From positions 62,001 through 126,000 of the forward strand of contig VTTJ01000007.1 of NCBI GenBank assembly GCA_008364785.1: 64,000 bases of DNA. Reading direction: 5' to 3'. Below, in pieces: positions 17,495-25,159 of this stretch (position 1 is its first letter; the number at the start of each line of letters is the position of its first letter). Both the position numbers and the translations under genes were made by a program. The notes under the pieces were generated by a model. That model ran no database searches, was not told where the DNA came from, and saw nothing but the letters and a program-made list of their open reading frames with translations. The DNA comes from Bacillus sp. BGMRC 2118 (GTDB taxonomy: Bacteria; Bacillota; Bacilli; Bacillales; SA4).

Positions 17495-19129
17495 ATGGAG
17501 TTTAATCTTCAAGAGATGTTATTTGGACTTTTCGGAGGCCTCGGAATATTTTTATTCGGACTTAAATATATGGGGGAAGGTCTTCAAGAAGCAGCGGGTG
17601 ATCGGTTAAGAAGTATTTTAGATCGATTCACTACCAATCCTTTCATGGGAGTATTGTCTGGTATTTTTATTACGATACTTATTCAATCTAGCTCTGGAAC
17701 AACAGCCCTTACTGTAGCATTAGTTAGTGCAGGATTTATGACACTGAGGCAAGCAATTGGTGTGATAATGGGGGCAAATATCGGTACTACAGTAACAGCA
17801 TTTATTATTGGTATTGATATTGGGGAGTATGCTCTTCCGATTATCGCTGTTGGTGCAATCTTACTTTATTTCTTTAAGAATAAAACAGTAAATGCTTTTG
17901 GACAAATTGTTTTTGGATTTGGTGCACTTTTCCTAGGCTTGGAGTTAATGAGTACGGGAATGAAGCCACTACGTTCATTAGAAGAATTTAGACAGCTTAC
18001 CATGACGATGAGTGACAACGCTTTATTAGGTGTAACAGTCGGAACAGTGTTTACTTTAATTGTACAAAGTTCAAGTGCGACCATAGCAATTTTGCAGGAA
18101 CTTTTCGCACAAGGTGCAATTAATTTAAAAGCAGCTTTACCAGTCTTATTTGGAGACAATATTGGTACAACCATTACAGCTGTTCTCGCAGCAATTGGTG
18201 CATCTATCTCTGCACGTAGAGCAGCATTTGTACACGTCTTGTTTAATATTATTGGAACGATCATCTTTATGATCATTTTAATACCTTATACGAAGTTTAT
18301 AGGTTATTTACAGGAAGTATTAGGATTGAATCCAGAAATGACCATTGCTTTTGCACACGGAATATTTAACGTTTCGAATACCATTATTCAGTTTCCGTTT
18401 ATAGCAGTACTTGCATGGATTGTTACCAAGATTATTCCAGGTGAAGATGTGTATGTCGATATCACAACGAAACACTTGAACCCAGCAATCATTGAACAAT
18501 CACCATCTATTGCTTTAGGACAAGCTAAAGAAGAAATTAAAAGAATGGGCGAATATGCGGGCAATGCAGTTTCTGAATCCATACATTTCTTCAATACTAA
18601 AGACAATAAACATGCTAAACTGGTCTATCAATATGAAGAAGCAATCAATAACTTTGATAGAAAGATAACAGATTATCTCATTGAAATCTCAACGAGATCG
18701 TTAACAGGAATTGATTCGGAAGAGCATAATGCATTACTAAATACAATTAGAGATATCGAGCGCGTAGGAGACCACGCGGAGAATATAATCGAATTACTTG
18801 AAATGCGTGTTGATAAAAAGGTTAGACTTTCAGAAGAGGCTATTGGAGAACTTAATGAGATGTTCCAGCTTACACTAGATACATTTAAACTTTCTTTACA
18901 ATCATTAGAACAAAATGATGTAGAGTTAGCAAAGGAAGTATTAGTGAAAGAAAGAAGTATCGATGAGATGGAACGTAAGTTGCGTAAGGCACATATTAAT
19001 CGTCTAAATGAAAAGGTGTGTACTGGAGATGCGGGTGTATTCTTTGTTGACATTGCTAGCAACTTAGAACGTATCGGCGATCACTCCGTTAACATTGCAC
19101 AAGTCGTATTAGGTGATACAACTGCATAA
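17495..19129 (+). CDS. nptA: Na+/phosphate cotransporter, NptA/PhoU-domain type
   Basis: 544 aa. The N-terminal ~310 residues contain two inverted Na/Pi-cotransport repeats with the QSSSGTTALTVAL and QSSSATIAILQEL signatures, and GANIGTTVTA / GDNIGTTITA. The C-terminal ~200 residues are helical PhoU-like (HNALLNTIRDIERVGDHAENIIEL and NLERIGDHSVNIAQV). It imports phosphate with sodium. AAGGAG precedes the ATG, and a terminator follows. The upstream Pho-box-like repeat suggests induction on phosphate limitation. Confidence 0.93.
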   Translation: MEFNLQEMLFGLFGGLGIFLFGLKYMGEGLQEAAGDRLRSILDRFTTNPFMGVLSGIFITILIQSSSGTTALTVALVSAGFMTLRQAIGVIMGANIGTTVTAFIIGIDIGEYALPIIAVGAILLYFFKNKTVNAFGQIVFGFGALFLGLELMSTGMKPLRSLEEFRQLTMTMSDNALLGVTVGTVFTLIVQSSSATIAILQELFAQGAINLKAALPVLFGDNIGTTITAVLAAIGASISARRAAFVHVLFNIIGTIIFMIILIPYTKFIGYLQEVLGLNPEMTIAFAHGIFNVSNTIIQFPFIAVLAWIVTKIIPGEDVYVDITTKHLNPAIIEQSPSIALGQAKEEIKRMGEYAGNAVSESIHFFNTKDNKHAKLVYQYEEAINNFDRKITDYLIEISTRSLTGIDSEEHNALLNTIRDIERVGDHAENIIELLEMRVDKKVRLSEEAIGELNEMFQLTLDTFKLSLQSLEQNDVELAKEVLVKERSIDEMERKLRKAHINRLNEKVCTGDAGVFFVDIASNLERIGDHSVNIAQVVLGDTTA

Positions 19130-19140
19130 TATAATGAAGA

Positions 19141-19170
19141 AGATCAACGTTTATACGTTGGTCTTTTTTA
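19141..19170 (+). terminator. Intrinsic terminator
   Basis: AGATCAACG (19141-19149) pairs with CGTTGGTCT (19156-19164), followed by a T run. Confidence 0.85.
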
Positions 19171-19211
19171 TGATTAGTTCGAGAACATAGCTTTATTAAT
19201 AAGAATGGTAG

Positions 19212-19484
19212 GTGAGGAAAATCGCTAATTTAGAAACAAAAATGGCTGAATGGGAGAAAAATCGAAAGGCCGGTATATGGTTTCATATGCTGCTTTTAGG
19301 TCCTCTGTCAGGTGGGATTGGCTTCTTTTTTGGAAGGGTAGTATTTGATTTTTTATTTACAAGGGAATTTGAACGTATTTCTTTTTATGTACTGACTTCC
19401 TATATTTTTGGCTTCCTTTTTGGTCTGGGATATTGGGTGATTAATGAGAAAAAGTATAAACGATATAAAAAGAAGAAGCACTAA
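19212..19484 (+). CDS. Small membrane protein, unknown
   Basis: 90 aa from GTG at 19212. It has an amphipathic N-terminal helix, two membrane segments (about residues 24-44 and 54-74), and a lysine-rich tail (KKYKRYKKKKH) on the cytosolic side. The start is uncertain: no strong ribosome-binding site precedes the GTG, and an internal ATG at 19242 (MAEWEKN) also lacks one. An inverted repeat, AAGCACTAATC with GATTAGTGCTT, overlaps the stop and may terminate transcription. Family not recognised. Confidence 0.6.
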   Translation: MRKIANLETKMAEWEKNRKAGIWFHMLLLGPLSGGIGFFFGRVVFDFLFTREFERISFYVLTSYIFGFLFGLGYWVINEKKYKRYKKKKH

Positions 19485-19514
19485 TCAACTGATTAGTGCT
19501 TACGGCATTACCAA

Positions 19515-19640
19515 TTAATTTCTTGACTTTCGAAACCCATCAATAATAGTAATAACTGAGAAAATGATAAAGATAACAATGCTGCTTCCGATAAACCAGA
19601 CTTCTAATCGATTTGCATGAAATAGGTTGGTTGAAAAATA
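19515..19640 (-). pseudogene. C-terminal remnant of a small membrane protein
   Basis: On the minus strand a frame of about 40 codons ends with a membrane segment and a basic tail (LEVWFIGSSIVIFIIFSV, then DGFRKSRN and stop). There is no plausible start. It runs back to the edge of a partial copy of the dispersed repeat at 19641, so the 5' part of the gene seems to have been lost there. Weak evidence: composition and one membrane segment only. Confidence 0.3.
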
Positions 19641-19702
19641 GAAATCTGGCTCTTGGGATTATTACTCAAAGCAACAATCTATACGAAATCAACCCTTATT
19701 TA
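19641..19702 (+). repeat. Dispersed non-coding repeat, copy 1 (3' half only)
   Basis: Contains the second hairpin and tail of the family (TCTGGCTCTTGGGATTATTAC, then CAAAGCAACAATCTATACG). The 5' half with the GGCTCTTTTCTAA arm is absent. Other copies are at 21678, 47117, 55414 and 58717, all on the same strand. Confidence 0.75.
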
Positions 19703-19786
19703 TATACAGAGAATAAAAAATGTTTTAAATGGATAAAAATACCATATATAATAGGTGATATCTACATAAAAAAGAGGGTCATTGCA

Positions 19787-20650
19787 ATGAGAAAAATTAG
19801 AGAAACATTATTGAAATTTCTCCTATCGGTTGTGGGAATTATCTTTGTCGGAGGACTTCCATCATTGTTTAGGGTATCAGAAGGACAATATATCAATTTG
19901 GATGCCTATTGGGAAGCGTTAAAAGTCATTTTTCGTAGTTTACTTCAATTAGGTGACTTAACGTATATGCCCACACAAAATGTGGAATATCCATTGTTTC
20001 CTCATATTTTTAGTCCTGTAGGTTATTCAATCCTATTATTATTTGCTTCACTAGCAATTGCTTATTTTATGTCCATTCTATTGACAGTTGCAACGATGAT
20101 TCTACCACGGAAGTTAGTGAGGTGGACAAAGGTAACCCTATCGATGCTAGACTCAATTCCTGATTTACTATTAATCTATTCCTTTCAGCTCTTGGTCATC
20201 TTCTTATATAAAAAAACAGGTATGATATTTTTTAATTTTGCTGCACTACCTGGTGAGAGAATTTACTTTTTACCGATAGTATGTTTATCCATTTACCCGG
20301 CTGTTTTTTTATATCGATTAACTATTACACTCTTTGAGGAAGAGTTTAACCAAAATTATATTACCCTCGCAAAAGGAAAGGGTATCAGAATGATGGTAAT
20401 TATGTTCAAACATGTACTACCGAACGTAACGGTGAGTTTAGTGAACAATTCAAAGAATGTGATGTGGTTTATGCTTACGAACTTATTAATTTTGGAGAGG
20501 ATGTTTAATATACCGGGGATTACAACGTTTATATTTCAGTACATCAGCCCGGAAGTATTTGTAATAGGTTTGCTATTACTCTTTATTCCCATTTTTATCC
20601 TAAATACAATATGTGAATCAGCTGTAGAAAAATATAAGAAGGTGATGTAG
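19787..20650 (+). CDS. ABC transporter permease, OppB/DppB type (orphan pair 2)
   Basis: 287 aa from the ATG at 19787 (AGAGGGT upstream). The frame is open further 5' but that part is the repeat and spacer sequence. It has about six membrane segments and the EAA-type loop ITLAKGKGIRMMVIMFKHV. Clearly paralogous to the permease at 1828-2778 (shared IPDL, LFEEE and AKGKG/ARGKG stretches). It forms a two-gene unit with the next permease. As in pair 1, no ATPase or binding-protein gene is nearby. Substrate unknown. Confidence 0.8.
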   Translation: MRKIRETLLKFLLSVVGIIFVGGLPSLFRVSEGQYINLDAYWEALKVIFRSLLQLGDLTYMPTQNVEYPLFPHIFSPVGYSILLLFASLAIAYFMSILLTVATMILPRKLVRWTKVTLSMLDSIPDLLLIYSFQLLVIFLYKKTGMIFFNFAALPGERIYFLPIVCLSIYPAVFLYRLTITLFEEEFNQNYITLAKGKGIRMMVIMFKHVLPNVTVSLVNNSKNVMWFMLTNLLILERMFNIPGITTFIFQYISPEVFVIGLLLLFIPIFILNTICESAVEKYKKVM

Positions 20651-20651
20651 T

Positions 20652-21677
20652 ATTAGACACTTCATAAAACAACCGTTATTTATAATTGGATTATCTTTTT
20701 TTGTCATTTTATTGATTAGTAGTTTTTATGTTGAATTTGCATTTGATGGGGAGTTTAGACAAATTAGAATACTCTATGATGATAAAGGGAATGTAATAGA
20801 TTCGGCTCCGATTGCTCCGCAGTGGTGGTTGCCGCTAGGAACGGATGTATTAGGGGTTGACCTGTTGTTGAAGACAATAGACGGTGCTAAATATACAATC
20901 ATTACAGCTTTCATTATTGCTTTATTAAGAATCGTTTTTTCTCTGACAATTGGGGTCTCAATCGGAGTATACTTCCATAGATTTCAAAAGTATCTCAATG
21001 CATTCTCAGAGTCATTTCATTACATTCCTTTAACACTACTCGCTGTGTATGTGCTAGAACCTATATTGTGGGAGCAATTCCCGGGTATGTTTTATTATAC
21101 ATATAGTGAGAGGCTCATTCTGCAAATATTGTTATTAACCTTATTGACATTGCCGATGCTATCTTCATTAATTAGCAATGAAGTGGAGTTAATCCTTCAA
21201 AGGGATTTTATTCAAAGTTCAACGATATTAGGTGCTAGTAGGCACTTTCTTATTAGAAAGCACATTCTACCACATTTAAAAGAGAGAGTTGTGATCCTGT
21301 TTGGCCAACAGATGATACAGGTGTTAATTATATTAGCGCATTTAGGCATTTTTAAACTGTTTTTAGGTGGTACACATGTTACATATGATAGATTTGTTAA
21401 TGACCCACCAAGTTCTATAACAAATGAATGGTCTGGTCTAATAGGAGATGGCTTTTATTCATTTGTATCAGCTCCATGGGTGTTTCTTGCACCAATCGGT
21501 TTCTTTACTCTTTCGATTATCATGATTAATTTCATGATGGAGAGTTATAAACAAGTGACATCTTACCAAGTAACAGTAAAGAAAAAGAAAAAGAAAAAGA
21601 AGGGAAAACAAATAGAAGTGGAAACTCCGACGAAAACAATTAGTAAAGAGTTATTTGTTCGTCTTCATCTTAGATAA
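20652..21677 (+). CDS. ABC transporter permease, OppC/DppC type, probable ATT start (orphan pair 2)
   Basis: 341 aa if started at ATT 20652. In this frame no ATG, GTG or TTG lies before the first membrane segment. Upstream is TGA at 20643. GAAGGTGATG ends six bases before ATT, and the resulting N-terminus (IRHFIKQPLFIIG) aligns with MYIKALLQNKLFVAG of the paralogue at 784-1827. An ATG at 20712 would remove TM1. It has six membrane segments, the OppC stretch GTDVLGVDLLLKTIDGAKYT, and a lysine-rich C-terminal tail (KKKKKKKKGK). Start by a rare codon is inferred; a sequence error is the alternative. Confidence 0.75.
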   Translation: MRHFIKQPLFIIGLSFFVILLISSFYVEFAFDGEFRQIRILYDDKGNVIDSAPIAPQWWLPLGTDVLGVDLLLKTIDGAKYTIITAFIIALLRIVFSLTIGVSIGVYFHRFQKYLNAFSESFHYIPLTLLAVYVLEPILWEQFPGMFYYTYSERLILQILLLTLLTLPMLSSLISNEVELILQRDFIQSSTILGASRHFLIRKHILPHLKERVVILFGQQMIQVLIILAHLGIFKLFLGGTHVTYDRFVNDPPSSITNEWSGLIGDGFYSFVSAPWVFLAPIGFFTLSIIMINFMMESYKQVTSYQVTVKKKKKKKKGKQIEVETPTKTISKELFVRLHLR

Positions 21678-21868
21678 GGCTCTTTTCTAAAACTTTGTTG
21701 ATTTTCGTACACTTATTCTGTGTGTACAACCCGCTGTAAAAGCAAAAACGAGGTTCAATTAGAAAAAAGCAACTCTCTTTATTTATGTATTGAAGTACCT
21801 AGATTCTAAGGTAAAAATCCGGCTTTTGGGATTTTTACGAGAAAGCAACATTATATACGACGGCTTTG
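21678..21868 (+). repeat. Dispersed non-coding repeat, copy 2 (full length)
   Basis: Begins at the base after the permease stop with GGCTCTTTTCTAAAACTTTG. The complementary arm TTAGAAAAAAGC is about 80 bases on. The second hairpin GTAAAAATCC / GGATTTTTAC is followed by GAAAGCAACA. No open frame. Its position suggests it may also end the permease transcript. Confidence 0.8.
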
Positions 21869-22017
21869 ATAACAAATAATTTTTGTAAGCACTTTGGAAC
21901 AAGATTCTAAAGTAATTGCGTAACGGATTATAGATCTAAGGCGAGGTGTTTGAATGTTACTTTCACATATCATTTCTATTAGTTGATTTTCCAATTAGAT
22001 AATTATCTTATAAAAAG

Positions 22018-22049
22018 CAGGAAGGAATGGAAATGCCTTCTTGTTTTTT
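22018..22049 (+). terminator. Intrinsic terminator
   Basis: CAGGAAGG (22018-22025) pairs with CCTTCTTG (22036-22043), followed by T residues. It lies 28 bp before ybaK and may end a transcript from upstream or form a leader hairpin. The DNA between 21869 and 22017 holds no supportable gene. Confidence 0.65.
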
Positions 22050-22076
22050 GTATAGTATTGTTGAGGTGAGAGTAAA

Positions 22077-22562
22077 ATGAAGCAAGCAAAAACAAATGCG
22101 ATGAGATTGTTAGATAGTAAAAAAATTTCATACGAATTAATCACATATGATTCAACTGATGGGAAAATAGATGGTGTTTCGGTAGCAGGAAAAATTGGCC
22201 GTGATCCCCAATTTGTCTATAAGACACTTGTGACACAAGGAGTTAGTAAACAACTGTATGTATGCATTATTCCTGTTGAAAAGGAACTTAACTTAAAAAA
22301 GGCTGCACAACTTGCTGGGGAGAAAAAGCTGGAGATGATTCCAGTGAAAGATATCCAAAAATGGACAGGATATTTACGGGGTGGTTGCTCTCCAATAGGG
22401 ATGAAGAAGCTGTACCCAACCCTCATTGATCATTCCGCAGAAAATCTAGAATCAATTATTGTTAGTGGTGGTAAGATTGGAGTACAAATGGAATTGACGG
22501 TTAAAGATTTAGCAACTGTTACGACAGCAAAATTTGGTGAGATATCATACAATCCTGTGTAA
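22077..22562 (+). CDS. ybaK: Cys-tRNA(Pro)/Cys-tRNA(Cys) deacylase YbaK/EbsC
   Basis: 161 aa; GAGGTGAGAG precedes the ATG. It hydrolyses cysteine mis-attached to tRNA-Pro. The YbaK fold is shown by DGKIDGVSVAGKIGRDPQFVYKTLV, the conserved lysines in VEKELNLKKAAQLAG, and GYLRGGCSPIGMKK, which holds the conserved glycine-rich active-site loop. Length is typical. Transcribed alone. Confidence 0.92.
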   Translation: MKQAKTNAMRLLDSKKISYELITYDSTDGKIDGVSVAGKIGRDPQFVYKTLVTQGVSKQLYVCIIPVEKELNLKKAAQLAGEKKLEMIPVKDIQKWTGYLRGGCSPIGMKKLYPTLIDHSAENLESIIVSGGKIGVQMELTVKDLATVTTAKFGEISYNPV

Positions 22563-22609
22563 CCCGGTACATTCTATGTTTTTTGCTAGATCCAGCGTTG
22601 TTTGGACAT

Positions 22610-22695
22610 AGTAGGTAAGGAAAAGTCGAATTAAATTCTTTTCTGGAAGAAAATGATACTGGTAGATCCCAGTACAAGACTTACCTACTTTTTAT
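22610..22695 (+). ncRNA. Candidate structured RNA or terminator with three-helix junction
   Basis: An outer stem AGTAGGTAAG (22610-22619) with CTTACCTACT (22680-22689) is followed by TTTTTATAT. Inside are two adjacent hairpins: TTTTCT/AGAAAA (22639-22653, extended by further pairs to 22635-22657) and ACTGG/CCAGT (22658-22673). The two inner helices abut without a gap, giving a three-way junction ending in a T run. It lies 47 bp after ybaK and 280 bp before the sigma gene. It could be a small RNA, an elaborate terminator or a palindromic mobile remnant. Confidence 0.45.
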
Positions 22696-22898
22696 ATTGA
22701 TTATTTTAATACTTTTCTTTTCTACCACTTGTGCACTATTTTTCCTCTATTTAATATTAGTTCTTCAAGAATTCTTCTCCTAAAAACATATGTATTAAAT
22801 TCCAATATGACAGGTTTCTTTAAATTCATAAAAGTAAAGTCAGTTCAGGTTTGATTGGTTGCTTTCAGAATTATGAAGAAAAAAATTTAAAATAAGTA

Positions 22899-22923
22899 AA
22901 ACTATTTAACTGATTATGACGAA
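22899..22923 (+). promoter_or_regulatory. Candidate ECF-type promoter
   Basis: AAAC (22899-22902), 17-bp spacer, then CGAA (22920-22923), about 50 bp before the ECF sigma gene. The same AAAC-N17-CG layout precedes the second ECF operon. This fits ECF promoters, which are often read by their own sigma factor. Confidence 0.45.
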
Positions 22924-22972
22924 TATATAAATAGACAGATTGAATACTTGATTGGAAGTGATTACATACAGT

Positions 22973-23524
22973 ATGGATCAGGAAACAAAATGGATTAAGG
23001 CCATTCAGAAGCAATCCAATGAGGGTGCTGCAAATCAATTGATTCAAAAATATTACAAAGAAATATTTGCCTTTGTCTATAAACAAACGTTAGATAAAGA
23101 CCTGGCACAAGATATTACACAGGAAGTTTTTATTAGTATGCTGCGTACCATACACCGTTTTGATGGGCGAGCGTCTTTTCGTACATGGCTTTATAAGATA
23201 GGGAATTCAAGGATAATCGATCATTATCGTTCCAAATATTACAAAATACATAAACAATCAGTAGTTATAGAAGTTGATAAATTTGTAGAAGGTGATGAGT
23301 TTACCCTTGAGTTGGAAAAAAAAGATGAAGTAAAGCGCATCTTAGAATTGTTGTCACGGTTTGATCATGAGCTACAGGAAATTTTTCGGCTAAAAATATT
23401 TGGTGAATATACATTTTTAGAAATTGCCGCCACAACAAACTTGAGTGAATCAACGTTAAAAACAAAATATTATGCTACCATCCGTAAGCTAAAGAAATTG
23501 CTAAAGGAGGATTCATATGAGTGA
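22973..23524 (+). CDS. ECF-subfamily RNA polymerase sigma factor (operon 1)
   Basis: 183 aa from the ATG at 22973 (GGAAGTGAT ten bases upstream); a TTG at 22952 is possible but overlaps that site. Region 2 is YYKEIFAFVYKQTLDKDLAQDITQEVFI...FRTWLYKIGNSRIIDHYRSK, and region 4 is the helix-turn-helix YTFLEIAATTNLSESTLKTKYYATIRKLKKLL. The last codons overlap the next gene by eight bases. The operon continues with a membrane protein and an ABC exporter, like the B. subtilis sigY-yxl operon in outline. Confidence 0.88.
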   Translation: MDQETKWIKAIQKQSNEGAANQLIQKYYKEIFAFVYKQTLDKDLAQDITQEVFISMLRTIHRFDGRASFRTWLYKIGNSRIIDHYRSKYYKIHKQSVVIEVDKFVEGDEFTLELEKKDEVKRILELLSRFDHELQEIFRLKIFGEYTFLEIAATTNLSESTLKTKYYATIRKLKKLLKEDSYE

Positions 23525-24275
23525 AGAATGGGATGGAATTCCATTTCCTGATGAAGATACGATTCAAAAAGAAATACAATTCATCATATCAACTGGGATG
23601 GTAAAAAGCACCAAGTTCTGGCCGTTCCTGTTTAACATGTACCGACAAGTAGGAATAAGACATATATTTCATGATTTGAGTGAAATCTTATTCTCAGCAT
23701 TCATCTCAGTGATTGTCCTTGGGGCACTTGGAGTGCAGTTATTTGGGCTTTTACCTGTTCATTCTGTCAATTTATATACAATAATCTTTATTGGATCACC
23801 AGTAACGTATGCAGTTTTAGTTTTTCTCTTTTTTATCAGAAAAAAAGAGAGTCCTAATTTTGAGGTAGAGATGACCTGTAAGTATAATTTTCATCAGTTG
23901 TCTGCTTTTAGGATGCTCGTCTTCAGTTTGTTTTCTTTAGTTGTAAATGTGGTACTCCTTTATATGATAAGTCTGCAACTAGATATGAATCTATTGTATT
24001 CTTTTCTTTTATCTAGCACTTCATTATTTTTGTTTGCTGTTTCATTTTTATATGTTGAACTTCAGATGAAAGATGGTATCAAAAGAGGAGTTGCAATGAT
24101 TGGATGGGTACTTGCTAATTTGATTTTATTGTTTGGTAGTAATGAATTTTATTATTATTTACTGCAGCATGTCCCTTTTTATGTGTTAGCTATGATTATG
24201 ATAGTTTCGATTTATCTTTATGTGAACCATTTGAAAAAGCTGCTTGTAAGTCCAAATAGGAAAGGGTGGGTATAA
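23517..24275 (+). CDS. Polytopic membrane protein, possible anti-sigma partner
   Basis: 252 aa. It has a soluble N-terminal ~50 residues (EEWDGIPFPDEDTIQKEI), then about six membrane segments. It overlaps the sigma gene 5' end and the ATPase gene 3' end, so translation is coupled. Position directly after an ECF sigma gene and the soluble N-terminus fit a membrane anti-sigma factor or a sensor for the exporter, but no zinc-binding anti-sigma motif is present. Family not recognised. Confidence 0.65.
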   Translation: MSEEWDGIPFPDEDTIQKEIQFIISTGMVKSTKFWPFLFNMYRQVGIRHIFHDLSEILFSAFISVIVLGALGVQLFGLLPVHSVNLYTIIFIGSPVTYAVLVFLFFIRKKESPNFEVEMTCKYNFHQLSAFRMLVFSLFSLVVNVVLLYMISLQLDMNLLYSFLLSSTSLFLFAVSFLYVELQMKDGIKRGVAMIGWVLANLILLFGSNEFYYYLLQHVPFYVLAMIMIVSIYLYVNHLKKLLVSPNRKGWV

Positions 24276-25159
24276 TGTTAGTAATGAACGGTGTTAGTAA
24301 ACGATTTGGTAATTTCTCTGCTTTGGAGGACATAAATTTAGAATTTACTAACGGTGTATATGGATTATTAGCACCTAATGGAGCAGGAAAGACGACACTT
24401 ATAAAAATGCTAGTTACTTTACTATTCCCGACAAAGGGAGAAATTGTATATAACGGGATTGATATCTTAGAACTTGATGAACAATACCGGGATGTACTAG
24501 GTTATTTACCCCAACAGTTTGGGTACTATAAGCACTACTCTCCAGAACAATACTTATCATATTTAGCAGCTTTAAAAGGAATAGATAAAAAAGTGGCAAA
24601 AGATAAAATTACTCATCTTCTACACCTGGTAGGTCTTGAAGAAGTGTCCCGGAAGAAAATGAAAAAGTTTTCAGGTGGAATGATTCAGCGTGTAGGTATT
24701 GCTCAAGCGCTGTTAAACGATCCGAAAATATTAATATTAGATGAGCCAACTGCTGGGTTAGATCCAAAGGAACGTGCAAGATTCCGGATTCTGTTAACTG
24801 ATTTGTCCAGAGATCGTATTATCATCTTATCAACTCATATTGTCTCAGACGTTGAATCGATAGCCAACGAGATTGTTATGATTAAAGATAAAAAGGTCTT
24901 ATATAAAGAAACAATTGCTACTCTTTGCAACATGTTAGAAGGTTCCACGTTCGAAACAGATATTGAGTTTGAAGAAACAAGTGAGTTTCGGAAGCGATAT
25001 AAAACAATATCAGAAAGGCAAGATAATGGAAGAATGTCAGTAAGGTTTATAACAAAAGAGCAGCCTGCAACGAACTGGAGAATTGTAAAGCCGACACTTG
25101 AAGATGTCTTTTTATATATTTATGAGGATGATGTAACTCTTAGAGGTAGAACGGAATGA
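24275..25159 (+). CDS. ABC-2-type exporter ATP-binding protein
   Basis: 294 aa from the ATG at 24275, which overlaps the preceding stop (TAATG), with AAAGGGTGGG upstream; a GTG at 24266 is less likely. The Walker A is APNGAGKTTL (Ala in place of the usual Gly), the Q-loop is YLPQQFGYY, the signature FSGGMIQRV and the Walker B ILILDEPTAGLDP. The switch histidine is in STHIVSD. It powers export by the two following permeases. The C-terminal ~70 residues are a divergent regulatory tail. Confidence 0.92.
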   Translation: MLVMNGVSKRFGNFSALEDINLEFTNGVYGLLAPNGAGKTTLIKMLVTLLFPTKGEIVYNGIDILELDEQYRDVLGYLPQQFGYYKHYSPEQYLSYLAALKGIDKKVAKDKITHLLHLVGLEEVSRKKMKKFSGGMIQRVGIAQALLNDPKILILDEPTAGLDPKERARFRILLTDLSRDRIIILSTHIVSDVESIANEIVMIKDKKVLYKETIATLCNMLEGSTFETDIEFEETSEFRKRYKTISERQDNGRMSVRFITKEQPATNWRIVKPTLEDVFLYIYEDDVTLRGRTE

